Origin: Gammaproteobacteria bacterium
GTDB taxonomy: Bacteria > Pseudomonadota > Gammaproteobacteria > Chromatiales > Chromatiaceae
Reading direction: 5' to 3'
NCBI GenBank assembly: GCA_030148485.1
Contig: JASBTJ010000084.1
Coordinates: 1 to 39,751, forward strand
Length of the DNA stretch: 39,751 bases
The translations under genes were made by a program, and so were the position numbers. Below are positions 25,445 through 34,436 of this stretch, piece after piece. Positions within the stretch are counted from its first letter, which is position 1; each line of letters begins with the position of its first letter. The notes under the pieces are model-generated. The model made no database searches. It had not been told where the DNA came from and saw nothing but the letters and a program-made list of their open reading frames with translations.

Positions 25445-25535
25445 GGAACCCCTTCCTCGAAGCCGTTGTTATGTCGTGTGTTCGAAACCGGAACTCATGA
25501 TACTGCACCTGGGCCGGTGAGCCGAATCGATCCTG

Positions 25536-27806
25536 TCACGGTGTCCAATAGCGCTGACGACGATACGAACGGATCGTGATCTCTCCCGCATCCGGGGGCA
25601 TGACGAAGGTGACTGCGCCATCATCGGCGGTTCGCCAGGCGACCGCGCCCACGTCGCGCCAACGGGCCACCACCGACTGCTTTGGGAAGCCCCAGCGGTT
25701 ACCTCTGCCAACCGCATAGACCACGTGTCGCGGCGTCAGCGCCCGGACAAACCCGGCAGAAGACGAACTTCGACTGCCATGATGCGGTACCACCACCACG
25801 TCCGCCGGTCGCGGATCCCCACCGCTCAGCATGGCCCTTTCGGCACCGGCCTCGATGTCCCCGGTCAACAAAAGGCTATGCGACGTGTTCTCGACCCGTA
25901 ACACACAGGACGCATTGTTCCCTGTCGCTCCCGGCGCGGCGGGGCCAAGTACCGTGAACGACACACCGTCCCATTGCCATCCCTGGCCTGCTTGACAGGC
26001 GATGGCCCCGCTGGTCTGTGCTGCTTCGCCTGCCAACACCCGCTGCACCCGCATCCCACGTCGTACCGCCAAGGCCCCGCCCGCATGGTCATTGTCCCCA
26101 TGGCTGATCACCATCATATCCACCGCGGACACATTCAGGGCGCGCAACGCCGGGACCACGATCCGTTCACCGGCATCAAAACCGGTAGCGAATCGGGGCC
26201 CGGCGTCGTAAATCAGGGTGTGATGGGCGGTCTGCACCACGGCCGACAACCCCTGGCCCACGTCCAGCACCGTGACGCTGAAACGGCCGGTTGGCGGCAC
26301 GTCGCGCGCGCCCCAAAGTACCGGCAGCATCAGCACGATCCCGAGCAGGCGCGCCGGCAAGCCCCGTGGTGCGAGCAGCAATGCGCCGCCGAGCAGCGCC
26401 AAACCGAAGGCCAATGGCGACGGGCTAGGCAGGTGGACGATTCCGTCCGACATGCCGGCCACCAGATCGAGGGCATCCAAGGTCGGCACTGCCAACATTG
26501 TCCACACATGCCAGATCGTTTCGCCCCAGGCAGGGTCTACGGACCAGGCAACGGCGCCCAGCAACGCGCCGGGCACCAGCACCAGACTGAACCAGGGGAT
26601 GGCCAACAGGTTGACCAGCGGTGCCGACAACGACGCCTGACCGAAGAACAACGTCAGCCAGGGCAACAGGCCCAGCGACAGCGCCAATTGGATCTCGATC
26701 CAACGACGCAACAAGGGCTGATGACGTCGCGCCGTCAGTACCCACAGCATGGCCGCCACCGCGCCGAAAGACAGCCACAACCCCGGCGTGTGCAAGGCGC
26801 TGGGGGCCCAGCCGCCCACCAGTAGCAGCGCGATACTCAGCCCAAGCCAGGGTCTTGGGGCGCGACTCGCCAGCAGCATCGCCGCGGCCACAGCGACCAT
26901 CAACAACGCACGCTGGGTGGGCACGGAAAACCCGGCCAAGGCGGCGTATGCCCCGGCCGCCAGGGTGCCGGCAAACACGCCGGCATGCTGCGCCGGCCAG
27001 CGGCACGCCAATCGCGGCAGTCGTCGCCATGCCGCGCCTACCAGCCAGCCCATGAGCCCGGCGACCAATCCGACGTGTAATCCGGATATGGCGACCAGGT
27101 GGTTGGTGCCTGTGGCGGAAAAGGTCGCCCAGTCCCGCGACCGGAAGCCGGACCGATCACCGATTACCAAGGCCCGTAGCAAAGCCGCGGACCGGGCATC
27201 CGCGGCACCGGGCGGGGACATTGCCGTCGCCAGCGCCTGGCGGATGCCATGTATCGACGGGCCATCCGCCTCGGCGAGGCGTCGATTGCGTGGGTCCTGC
27301 CGTACACTGGCGCTGTAGCCGATGCCTTGACCATACAGCCAATGCGCGTAATCGAAACCACCGGGGTTGGTTCGTCCGATGGGGTGGCGCACTCGCAGCC
27401 GCAACCGCCATCGATCGCCGGGCAGCAGCTCGGGGTTGTCCCGATACCAGGTGACCCGTAACCGGGTATCCGCCGGCACGACAGTACTGTTCTGCTGCCA
27501 TTCGGTGGCATGGAACACGAATTGCACGCCCTCGCCGTATGCGGTCACGATGCTGGCAACCCGACCGTCGACCCATACTGGCACCGCCAAGTTGATGCCA
27601 GCCAGGGATTGCGGCGCTTGCCACAAGGCATGCGCATGGGCCCAGCCGAAGCCGAGCACCAAGTAGATCGGTATGCGCAACCGAGGCCACCCCGGCGCCA
27701 GGGCGGCCGCGGCGAGGTAAAGTGGAAACAGAACCGGGCTCGGCACATCCGGCTGGAACTGAAACAACCACATGCCGAACACGCCGGTCATTAACGCAAT
27801 AATCAT
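25536..27806 (-). CDS. comEC: ComEC/Rec2 DNA-uptake channel protein
   Basis: This 756-residue inner-membrane protein takes single-stranded DNA into the cytoplasm during natural transformation. It has N-terminal hydrophobic segments and an OB-like domain, the competence domain with AISGLHVGLVAGL (near residue 240) and several further membrane helices. A metallo-beta-lactamase domain follows from about residue 508 (LDVGQGLSAVV; the metal motif SHGDNDHAGG near 567; a later VVPHHGSRSS). The length and three-part layout are complete, so uptake by this protein looks possible. It is a single gene, divergent from the DUF2062 gene, with exbB downstream on the same strand. Presence of comEC alone does not prove competence. 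Confidence 0.93.
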   Translation of the reverse strand: MIIALMTGVFGMWLFQFQPDVPSPVLFPLYLAAAALAPGWPRLRIPIYLVLGFGWAHAHALWQAPQSLAGINLAVPVWVDGRVASIVTAYGEGVQFVFHATEWQQNSTVVPADTRLRVTWYRDNPELLPGDRWRLRLRVRHPIGRTNPGGFDYAHWLYGQGIGYSASVRQDPRNRRLAEADGPSIHGIRQALATAMSPPGAADARSAALLRALVIGDRSGFRSRDWATFSATGTNHLVAISGLHVGLVAGLMGWLVGAAWRRLPRLACRWPAQHAGVFAGTLAAGAYAALAGFSVPTQRALLMVAVAAAMLLASRAPRPWLGLSIALLLVGGWAPSALHTPGLWLSFGAVAAMLWVLTARRHQPLLRRWIEIQLALSLGLLPWLTLFFGQASLSAPLVNLLAIPWFSLVLVPGALLGAVAWSVDPAWGETIWHVWTMLAVPTLDALDLVAGMSDGIVHLPSPSPLAFGLALLGGALLLAPRGLPARLLGIVLMLPVLWGARDVPPTGRFSVTVLDVGQGLSAVVQTAHHTLIYDAGPRFATGFDAGERIVVPALRALNVSAVDMMVISHGDNDHAGGALAVRRGMRVQRVLAGEAAQTSGAIACQAGQGWQWDGVSFTVLGPAAPGATGNNASCVLRVENTSHSLLLTGDIEAGAERAMLSGGDPRPADVVVVPHHGSRSSSSAGFVRALTPRHVVYAVGRGNRWGFPKQSVVARWRDVGAVAWRTADDGAVTFVMPPDAGEITIRSYRRQRYWTP

Positions 27807-27937
27807 GAGCCTTCCCTGGCACGCTGGATTATCGTGTCAAGCTTCGCGCCATCGCGCCGAAGTAGTCAATGGCATTCGGGCCATGTTTCAATGTCGCCGC
27901 GCCACGTGTTTCCCTGGCAACCGAGTCGGTCCTGTCG

Positions 27938-28474
27938 ATGCCGAAGAAATTCATCAAACGGTTCATCCCAAGCCACACCGCCATCAAGAACCATCGTTTT
28001 CTCAAGGTGTTCGGGGATCTGCTGCACGATCCGAACCTGTGGCACCTGAACCGGCGCTCGGTGGCCGGCGCGTTTTTCTGGGGACTGTTCTGGGCGGCCA
28101 TCCCGATTCCGCTGCAGATGGGTGCCGCAGCGGCCAGCGCGATATTCTGCCGCGTCAATCTCCCAATCGCCGTCGCGCTTGTCTGGTTGACCAACCCGCT
28201 CACCATGCCACCGGTGTTCTACTTCAACTATCTGGTCGGCACCTGGATATTGCGTAGACCGGTGGAAGTGACCCACTTCCAGCCGAGCCTGGCCTGGTTC
28301 GAATCCGTCGTCGGGCAGATCTGGGAACCGCTGATGATCGGCAGTGGCGTGGTCGGTCTGATTGCCGGGCTGCTGGGTTATGTGGGGATGCGCGCCTTTT
28401 GGCGTTGGCATGTACTCAGCCAGTTCAAACGCCGTCAGGCCTCGCGGGTGGACAAGACCCCGTCGACCAACTGA
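27938..28474 (+). CDS. DUF2062 family membrane protein
   Basis: This 178-residue protein matches the DUF2062 pattern: a basic start ([11 protein letters not shown]), [19 protein letters not shown] (28-46), then hydrophobic segments including [11 protein letters not shown] and a Pro-rich [12 protein letters not shown]. Two to three membrane helices are likely. The function is unknown; in several gammaproteobacteria it lies next to comEC, as here. The start at 27938 fits the family; the open frame to 27869 adds a poor extension. Its 3' end overlaps the convergent lolD by 40 bases (28435-28474), so the last 13 codons are antisense to the end of lolD. Confidence 0.8.
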   Translation: MPKKFIKRFIPSHTAIKNHRFLKVFGDLLHDPNLWHLNRRSVAGAFFWGLFWAAIPIPLQMGAAAASAIFCRVNLPIAVALVWLTNPLTMPPVFYFNYLVGTWILRRPVEVTHFQPSLAWFESVVGQIWEPLMIGSGVVGLIAGLLGYVGMRAFWRWHVLSQFKRRQASRVDKTPSTN

Positions 28475-29121
28475 AGCACCCGGTCCATGCGCCCGGCCAG
28501 TTGCGGGTCGTGGGTGACGATCACGAACGCCGTGCCCTGCTCCTGGTTCAGCTCCAGCATCAACTGGTAGATCTTCTCGGCGGTATGCCCGTCGAGGTTG
28601 CCCGTGGGTTCGTCCGCCAGCACGCAGGCGGGGTTGTGCACGAGCGCGCGGGCAATCGCCGCCCGTTGCCGTTCGCCCCCGGACAACTCCCCGGGCTTGT
28701 GGCGCAACCGGTCGCCGAGCCCCACACGTTCCAGAATCGCCTGGGCCCGGGCGGTTGCCTGCGGGATCGGCTCACGGCGCACCAACAACGGCATCGCGAC
28801 GTTTTCCAAGGCGGTGAATTCAGGCAACAGATGGTGGAACTGGTAAACAAAGCCCAAGGCCGTGTTCCGGGCGTGTCCACGCGCCGTCTCCGACAATGTG
28901 CTGAACGCGCGACCACCGAGCTCCACCGTGCCGCTGGTGGGCACGTCCAGTCCGCCCAGGCAATGCAACAAGGTGCTTTTGCCGGATCCGGATGCACCGA
29001 TGATGCCGACACGTTCCTGCCGCGCAATCGCCAGACTCACGCCATTGAGCACCTTCACCGGCGCGGGGCCACTGGTAAAGGTCTTGTGCAGGTCGCTGCA
29101 ACCGAGCACCACCTCATTCAT
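28435..29121 (-). CDS. lolD: lipoprotein-releasing ABC transporter ATPase
   Basis: This 228-residue ATPase of the Lol system drives release of lipoproteins from the inner membrane to LolA. Walker A is GASGSGKST (42-50), the signature LSGGERQR (146-153), Walker B VLADEP (167-172), and the switch His lies in VTHD. The LolD-typical [15 protein letters not shown] follows the Q-loop. Its ATG overlaps the lolC stop by eight bases. Its C-terminal 40 bases overlap the end of the convergent DUF2062 gene, and the sequence up to the stop still fits LolD. Confidence 0.95.
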   Translation of the reverse strand: MNEVVLGCSDLHKTFTSGPAPVKVLNGVSLAIARQERVGIIGASGSGKSTLLHCLGGLDVPTSGTVELGGRAFSTLSETARGHARNTALGFVYQFHHLLPEFTALENVAMPLLVRREPIPQATARAQAILERVGLGDRLRHKPGELSGGERQRAAIARALVHNPACVLADEPTGNLDGHTAEKIYQLMLELNQEQGTAFVIVTHDPQLAGRMDRVLQLVDGVLSTREA

Positions 29122-30361
29122 AACGCAGCGCCTCCGCCGGTTGGACCTTGAAGGCCTGGCGGGCCGGATAGAGCGTCATGAGCAGGGTCAGCAGGAAGGA
29201 TCCCGCCGTCACCAGCGCCACGTCACTCCACAGCAACTGGGACGGCAACTTGGCGATGTAATACACGCTGGGATCGATGAATTCCACGCCGAACAGCTGC
29301 TCCAGTGCCGCTACGATGTCCTCGAGCGTCAGCGACAAGGCAATGCCGAGCACGGTACCGATCACGGTACCCACGACGCCGATCACAGCCCCCTGGATCA
29401 TGAAGATGTTGCGGATTTGCGCCGGGCTCGCGCCGAAGGTCTTCAGAATGGCGATATCGCTCTGCTTGTCCACCACCGCCATCACCAAGGTGGCAACAAT
29501 GTTGAACGCGGCGATGACGATGATGAAAAACAACAGCACGGCCATCATGCGCTTTTCCGTATCCAGGGCACTGAAGAAATTCTTGTGGTAATCGGTCCAG
29601 TTCAACACACGGAATAGCCCGTCGAAGTCCCGCGCCAGTTCATGGGACACCTGTCGTGCCTTGAACAAATCCTTCAGCTTCAGCCGCACGCCGGAAACCC
29701 CGTCCCCCATGCGCAGCAGTTTGGCGGCATCGGCCATGTGCACCATGGCGACGCCGCGATCGTACTCACCCATCCCCACTTCGAATATCCCGCTGACCGT
29801 GAAGCGCTTCATGCGTGGCATACTGCCCATCGGCGTGACGATGGTTTGCGGCACCAGCAGCGTGACCTTGTCGCCGACCCGCACACCGAGCACATCCGCC
29901 AGTTCCTTGCCGAGGATGATGTGATACGCGCCCGGCGTCAGATCGGACAGCTTGCCCTTGACCATATGCTGTTCGACATCCACCACCGCCGACTCCAGCT
30001 GCGGATCGATGCCGCGCACCAGGGCGCCGCTGACATTGCTCACATGACTGAGCATCGCCTGCGCTTCGACGAACGGCGCCGCGCCGACCACCTCGGGATG
30101 CCGCTGCGCCTTCGTCAAGGCCGTCTGCCAGTCCTCGAGTTCACCGCCCAGCGCACGAATTTCGGCATGCGAGGCCATGCCGAGGATGCGCTCGCGGACT
30201 TCCTTGTGAAAACCGTTCATGACCGAGAGCACCGTGATCAGCACGATGACGCCCAGGGCAATCCCGATCATCGAGATCGCCGAAATGAAGGAGATGAAGT
30301 GATTGCGGCGCTTGGCGCGGGTATAGCGCAGGCCGATGAATAGCGAGAGGGGGTGGTACAT
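29114..30361 (-). CDS. lolC: lipoprotein-releasing permease LolC/LolE (possibly LolF)
   Basis: This 415-residue permease has four membrane segments: one at about 25-49 after the [19 protein letters not shown] entry motif, then three near the C-terminus (about 270-295, 320-345 and 378-400). Between them is a large periplasmic domain that handles lipoproteins. The ending [10 protein letters not shown] is typical. Only one permease gene accompanies lolD here, unlike the lolC-D-E order of E. coli, so it may act as a homodimer (LolF type), or a second permease may lie elsewhere. It is divergent from the BamE-like gene. Confidence 0.92.
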   Translation of the reverse strand: MYHPLSLFIGLRYTRAKRRNHFISFISAISMIGIALGVIVLITVLSVMNGFHKEVRERILGMASHAEIRALGGELEDWQTALTKAQRHPEVVGAAPFVEAQAMLSHVSNVSGALVRGIDPQLESAVVDVEQHMVKGKLSDLTPGAYHIILGKELADVLGVRVGDKVTLLVPQTIVTPMGSMPRMKRFTVSGIFEVGMGEYDRGVAMVHMADAAKLLRMGDGVSGVRLKLKDLFKARQVSHELARDFDGLFRVLNWTDYHKNFFSALDTEKRMMAVLLFFIIVIAAFNIVATLVMAVVDKQSDIAILKTFGASPAQIRNIFMIQGAVIGVVGTVIGTVLGIALSLTLEDIVAALEQLFGVEFIDPSVYYIAKLPSQLLWSDVALVTAGSFLLTLLMTLYPARQAFKVQPAEALRYE

Positions 30362-30422
30362 GCCGGCATTAAATCACATAAATGGGGAAAAGGCCGTTGC
30401 AAACTATGCGCTTAACGCGATT

Positions 30423-30431
30423 TGCTATAGT
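30423..30431 (+). promoter_or_regulatory. extended -10 promoter before the BamE-like gene
   Basis: TGC-TATAGT (30423-30431) has the same nine bases as the rne candidate. The upstream TTGCAA (30397-30402) is too far away for a normal -35. The start would be near 30438, 28 bases before the ATG at 30466. Confidence 0.5.
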
Positions 30432-30465
30432 AAAATCGAATCCCCAGGAAAACTGAGCTCGTGCC

Positions 30466-30762
30466 ATGCGAAAAGGACTCTTATTTCTCGCTGCGGTTCT
30501 CGCCGCGCCCGTCGCAGGACCCGCCCAAGCGGATGTACTGCTGATCGATGCCATCGCCGAGGCGCCCGCGAACGCCCCAGGGGCGCTCCCGCGCCCGACG
30601 CGCGGCATGACGATGAATAAGGTCCGCGCCGAATTCGGCGAGCCGACCAAGGCAAACCCCTGGGTTGGCGACCCGCCCATCACCCGCTGGGACTATCCCA
30701 AGTATTCGGTATTCTTCGAACACCAATACGTGCTGGACACCGTGATCCACCGCGCGCCCTGA
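30466..30762 (+). CDS. exported small protein, BamE/SmpA-like
   Basis: This 98-residue protein has a clear signal peptide (MRKGLLFLAAVLAAPVAGP, probable cleavage after AQA at residue 22) and no lipobox Cys. The mature part, from GMTMNKVRAEFGEP through WDYPKYSVFFE to the end, has the pattern of the small BamE/SmpA fold. It may be a periplasmic protein; its role is unknown. Its TGA (30760-30762) shares one base with the ATG of agmatine deiminase (TGATG), so the two are coupled. No strong ribosome binding site is visible directly before its ATG; AGGAAA lies about 14 bases upstream. Confidence 0.75.
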   Translation: MRKGLLFLAAVLAAPVAGPAQADVLLIDAIAEAPANAPGALPRPTRGMTMNKVRAEFGEPTKANPWVGDPPITRWDYPKYSVFFEHQYVLDTVIHRAP

Positions 30763-31832
30763 TGCCCGATCCTTCCCGTCCCAGGCTTCCGGCTGAATGG
30801 GAGCCGCAGTCCGGCGTGCAGCTGACCTGGCCGCATGCCGACAGCGACTGGGCTGAACGGCTGACCGAGGTCGAGCCGGTGTTCGCCGACATCGGCGCGG
30901 CCATTACCCGCTACGAGACCTTGCTGGTGGTCTGCCAATCCGCGATCCACGCCGGGCATGTGCGCGCCCTGCTCCAGCAGGCCGGTGCCGAGCTGGCCCG
31001 GGTCTGCTTTTCCGTGGCACCCAGTGAGGACACCTGGGCGCGGGACCATGGCGCCATCACCGTGATGGTGGACGGTCAACCCAAGCTGCTCGATTTCCAG
31101 TTCAATGGCTGGGGCGGAAAATTCGCCGCGGTCGCCGACAACCGCATCACGCGCAACCTGCGCGCCGCCGGGGTGTTCGGTGACGCCGATTGTGTGCACG
31201 TGGAGCTGGTGCTGGAAGGCGGCGCCATCGAAACCGACGGTGCAGGCACGCTACTGGCGACCCGCCATTCGGTGATCACCACCACCCGCAACCCGGGACT
31301 CAGCGACGCCGCCGTGGAACAACGGCTGCGTGAGCAGCTCGGTATTGAACACTTCCACTGGCTCGATCACGGCGCCTTGTCCGGCGACGACACCGATGGC
31401 CATATCGATACCCTGGCACGCTTCGCCACACCGGACACCATCCTCTACACCACCAGCGAGCCGAACGACCCGGACTTTCCCGGGCTGGCCGCCATGGCCG
31501 AGGAATTGACCGCGCTGCGCACCACGGACGGCGAGGCCTACCGGTTGATACCGCTCCCGCCCCCCGGAGTACATCGGGACCGCGACGGGCGTCGCTTGCC
31601 GGCGACCTACGCCAACTTCCTGATCATCAATCAGGCGGTGCTCCTGCCGGTGTACGGCGTGCCCAACGATCAATTGGCCATCGGGGTGCTGGCAGACGTG
31701 TTTCCCGATCGTCACATCCTGCCCATCGACTGTCGCCCCATCATCGCGCAGAATGGCAGCCTTCACTGCCTGACCATGCAATTCCCGGCCGCGCTCCCGT
31801 TGCGGGGCGATCCGGGCCTTGAGACCGCCTGA
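30762..31832 (+). CDS. aguA: agmatine deiminase
   Basis: This 356-residue enzyme converts agmatine to N-carbamoylputrescine and ammonia. It belongs to the guanidine-modifying (pentein) superfamily. Active-site residues can be read: Asp95 in WARDHG, His214 in GDDTDGHID, and nucleophile Cys336 in NGSLHCLTMQ. AEWEPQSGVQLTWPH near the start is typical. It acts with the next gene to make putrescine. The start codon shares its A with the TGA of the preceding BamE-like gene. The aguB start follows the stop by four bases. Confidence 0.95.
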   Translation: MPDPSRPRLPAEWEPQSGVQLTWPHADSDWAERLTEVEPVFADIGAAITRYETLLVVCQSAIHAGHVRALLQQAGAELARVCFSVAPSEDTWARDHGAITVMVDGQPKLLDFQFNGWGGKFAAVADNRITRNLRAAGVFGDADCVHVELVLEGGAIETDGAGTLLATRHSVITTTRNPGLSDAAVEQRLREQLGIEHFHWLDHGALSGDDTDGHIDTLARFATPDTILYTTSEPNDPDFPGLAAMAEELTALRTTDGEAYRLIPLPPPGVHRDRDGRRLPATYANFLIINQAVLLPVYGVPNDQLAIGVLADVFPDRHILPIDCRPIIAQNGSLHCLTMQFPAALPLRGDPGLETA

Positions 31833-31836
31833 TCCG

Positions 31837-32727
31837 ATGAGCGACCGTACCCTCACCGCCACCCTGGTCCAGCACGCCGACCAGGGGGGCGTCGATGCCA
31901 ATCTGCAATACATCGAACAGCAGGTACGCGCCGCTGCCGCCAACGGTACGCGCCTTGTATTGCTGCAGGAACTCCACAACGGGGCCTATTTCTGCCAGAC
32001 CGAGGACACCGAGGCGTTCGATCTGGCGGAGGCCATCCCCGGGCCGAGCACCGACCGCCTGGGCCGGCTGGCGGCGGAGACCGGCTGTGTAATCGTCGCG
32101 TCGCTGTTCGAACGACGCGCCGCCGGGCTCTACCACAACACCGCCGTGGTACTGGACGCCGACGGCCGCTTGGCCGGCAAATACCGCAAGATGCACATCC
32201 CGGACGACCCGGGATTCTATGAAAAATTCTACTTCACCCCCGGCGACCTCGGCTTCACCCCGGTCGACACCGCGGTCGGGCGACTTGGCGTGCTGGTCTG
32301 CTGGGATCAGTGGTACCCGGAAGCGGCACGGCTGATGGCCCTGGCTGGCGCCGAGCTGTTGCTGTACCCGACCGCCATCGGCTGGGACCCCCACGACGAC
32401 GCGGCGGAAAAAGACCGCCAACTCGACGCCTGGACCACGGTGCAACGGGGCCACGCGGTAGCGAACGGCCTGCCGGTACTGGCGTGCAATCGCGTCGGGC
32501 ACGAGGCGTCGCCGCGCCCGGGCGATGCCGGCATTGATTTCTGGGGCCACTCGTTCATCGCCGGCCCCCAAGGGGAGTTCCTGGCGCGCGCCGGCCACGA
32601 ACCCGAACTGCTGAGCGCGGATATCGACCTGGCCCGCAGCGAATCGGTACGCCGGATCTGGCCCTTTCTGCGGGACCGCCGCATCGATGGCTACGCCGGG
32701 ATAACCCGACGCTTTCTGGACGATTGA
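31837..32727 (+). CDS. aguB: N-carbamoylputrescine amidase
   Basis: This 296-residue nitrilase-superfamily enzyme hydrolyses N-carbamoylputrescine to putrescine. The Glu-Lys-Cys triad is Glu45 (LQELHNGAYF), Lys118 (KYRKMHIPDD) and Cys155 (VCWDQWYPEAAR). The sequence fits AguB rather than general nitrilases, and the position directly after agmatine deiminase supports this. The ATG at 31837 is chosen over the TTG at 31819, which lies inside the previous gene. Together the two genes give the agmatine route to putrescine; speA is not in the window. Confidence 0.95.
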   Translation: MSDRTLTATLVQHADQGGVDANLQYIEQQVRAAAANGTRLVLLQELHNGAYFCQTEDTEAFDLAEAIPGPSTDRLGRLAAETGCVIVASLFERRAAGLYHNTAVVLDADGRLAGKYRKMHIPDDPGFYEKFYFTPGDLGFTPVDTAVGRLGVLVCWDQWYPEAARLMALAGAELLLYPTAIGWDPHDDAAEKDRQLDAWTTVQRGHAVANGLPVLACNRVGHEASPRPGDAGIDFWGHSFIAGPQGEFLARAGHEPELLSADIDLARSESVRRIWPFLRDRRIDGYAGITRRFLDD

Positions 32728-32740
32728 GCCCGCCGAACAG

Positions 32741-32769
32741 TTGACTGATGCAGTCGGGAACTGAATACT
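32741..32769 (+). promoter_or_regulatory. sigma-70-type promoter before the TrpD-like gene
   Basis: TTGACT (32741-32746) and AATACT (32764-32769) are separated by exactly 17 bases. The predicted start near 32776 leaves a short leader that contains AAGGAG (32787-32792) before the ATG at 32798. This is among the best promoter/binding-site pairs in the window, suggesting good expression. Confidence 0.6.
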
Positions 32770-32797
32770 CCGGACCAGCGTATATAAGGAGTTCCTA

Positions 32798-33919
32798 ATG
32801 ACTCAGCCCGTCACCGACCCCAACACCGACCCGAAACTGGTCATGCGTTCCATCATCCAACGCATCGCCACAGGCCCGGACCTGTCCAAGGACATCTCCG
32901 AGTTGGAGGCCGAGCTGGGCATGCAGGCGATCCTGGACGACCGGATCGACCCGGTCCAGGCCGGCATCTTCTTCATCGCGCTGCGCATGAAGCGTGAAAC
33001 GATGGACGAGAACAAGGGGGTGCTCAACGCCCTGCGCGCCGCCACCGACGCGGTCACCGCCGACGTCGACGAGCTGCTCGACATCGCCGATCCCTATGAC
33101 GGCTACAACCGTACCCTGCCCACCTCGCCCTTCCTCGCACCGCTGCTGGCCGAATGCGGCATGCCGGTCATCACCCACGGACTGGACAAGGTCGGGCCGA
33201 AAAACGGCATCACCCATCGACACATCTGGCAAGCGCTGGGCGTACCGGTCGACCTTTCCAGCGCCGACGCCGCCAAGCGCCTGGCAGACCAAGGCATCGG
33301 TTGGAGCTATCTGGACCAAGCCAGCTTCTGCAAACCGCTGCACGACCTGTTGCCGCTGCGCGGCAAGATGATCAAACGCCAGGTGCTGACCACGGTGGAA
33401 GTCATGTGCAAGCCGGTATCCGGCAAGCTCAAAACCCACTTCATGACCGGCTACGTGCACAAGCCCTACCCGCCCATTTACGCCGAACTCGCCCGTCACG
33501 TGGGCTTCGATTCGGCGGTACTGGTGCGCGGCACCGAGGGTGGCGTCATTCCGTCCCTACGTCAGGAAGGCAAATATTTCGCCTACCACGACAAGGAGGC
33601 CGAAGTGGAGGTTGCCATCAATCCCAAGACACTGGGCATAGCGCAGGAACTGCGCTCGGTCGGCTTCCCGGACGATCTGCCCAAGACGGCGCAAGCCGAC
33701 GAGATCGAAGCCGGTGTCGACCTCAAAGCCGCCGCCAAGGTGGCGGCCGACATGGGCATGGCGGCATTGCGAGGCGAGAAAGGTGCTCCCTACGACGCGC
33801 TGGTCTATAGCGGGGCCATCGCCTTGCATCACGTGGGCAAGGCCGCCTCGATGGAAGCCGCGGCGGACATCATCCGTGGGGTGCTCGACTCGGGCAAAGC
33901 CGCCGCGCGGGTAAAATAA
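32798..33919 (+). CDS. TrpD-like glycosyltransferase-family protein (not anthranilate-specific)
   Basis: This 373-residue protein has the fold pattern of anthranilate phosphoribosyltransferase: a helical N-terminal domain (SIIQRIATGPDLSKDISELE) then an alpha/beta domain. The PRPP-binding motif GTGGD is replaced by the PYDGYNRTLPTSPF region, and the KHGN motif by THGLDKVGPKNG, so it is unlikely to be TrpD of tryptophan synthesis; no trp genes are nearby. It recalls the TrpD2/YbiB group, some members of which bind nucleic acid. The substrate is unknown. Strong AAGGAG and promoter signals precede it. It is followed two bases later by a Rieske gene, which forms its likely functional partner. Confidence 0.7.
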   Translation: MTQPVTDPNTDPKLVMRSIIQRIATGPDLSKDISELEAELGMQAILDDRIDPVQAGIFFIALRMKRETMDENKGVLNALRAATDAVTADVDELLDIADPYDGYNRTLPTSPFLAPLLAECGMPVITHGLDKVGPKNGITHRHIWQALGVPVDLSSADAAKRLADQGIGWSYLDQASFCKPLHDLLPLRGKMIKRQVLTTVEVMCKPVSGKLKTHFMTGYVHKPYPPIYAELARHVGFDSAVLVRGTEGGVIPSLRQEGKYFAYHDKEAEVEVAINPKTLGIAQELRSVGFPDDLPKTAQADEIEAGVDLKAAAKVAADMGMAALRGEKGAPYDALVYSGAIALHHVGKAASMEAAADIIRGVLDSGKAAARVK

Positions 33920-33921
33920 GC

Positions 33922-34242
33922 ATGTCGCTGGACGCACCCTGGGTGGCCGTTGCCGCCGAACACGAACTGGCCGTCGCCCAGATGAAAAAAATCCAGGTGG
34001 GCGACAAGCGGCTGTTGCTGGCCAATGCCGAAGGGCGCTTCTACGTAGTGGACGAGATGTGCAGCCACGAGGACTATTCCCTGTACCTCGGCTGTATCAA
34101 GGATCATCGTATCAAGTGCTCCTTGCACGGCAGTTTCTTCGACCTGAAGACCGGCGAGCCGACAGTGGAACCGGCCTGCGAGCCTATTCGGACCTACCCG
34201 GTTCGTGTGACGGACGGCCGGATTTGGGTCGATCCGACCTGA
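33922..34242 (+). CDS. small Rieske [2Fe-2S] protein
   Basis: This 106-residue soluble Rieske ferredoxin has ligands Cys47 and His49 (CSH) and Cys66 and His69 (CSLH), spaced as in Rieske proteins, and the usual HGSFFDLKTGEP continuation. There is no signal peptide or membrane helix, so it is cytoplasmic and resembles the ferredoxin components of dioxygenase-type or nitrite-reductase-type systems. No oxygenase or reductase gene is in the window. The start is two bases after the TrpD-like gene stop, so the two are cotranscribed and probably work together. What redox reaction they serve is unknown. Confidence 0.9.
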   Translation: MSLDAPWVAVAAEHELAVAQMKKIQVGDKRLLLANAEGRFYVVDEMCSHEDYSLYLGCIKDHRIKCSLHGSFFDLKTGEPTVEPACEPIRTYPVRVTDGRIWVDPT

Positions 34243-34436
34243 ACGGGAAGCCTGCCGTGCCGCCATTTCGGATGCTCGTCACAGCTTCATAACGAGTTCC
34301 GCATATACTGTTTTGCTTCAAGTTGTTTGCAAAACAGCCGTTTTGTGTATAGTGAAACGGTTCCTGCTCAACAATAACCAAGGCAGCGACCGAAAAGAGT
34401 CGCGCCCGGCGGGAATAACAGTGTGCGGAGGTGGAC
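34243..34436 (+). promoter_or_regulatory. AT-richer upstream region with inverted repeat
   Basis: This 194-base gap contains a perfect 9-bp inverted repeat, CTGTTTTGC (34308-34316) and GCAAAACAG (34329-34337), followed by a further GTTTTG at 34340 that can pair with CAAAAC. TATAGT at 34348-34353 is a -10 candidate, with TTGCAA at 34327-34332 (15-base spacing, short). The layout looks like a promoter with an operator or attenuator for the small downstream ORF, or a structured 3' end of the Rieske transcript. It has no T run typical of a terminator. Confidence 0.4.

Noticed and set aside
32798-33919. Anthranilate phosphoribosyltransferase (trpD)
   Set aside because: The PRPP-binding GTGGD and KHGN motifs are replaced, and no other trp gene is present.
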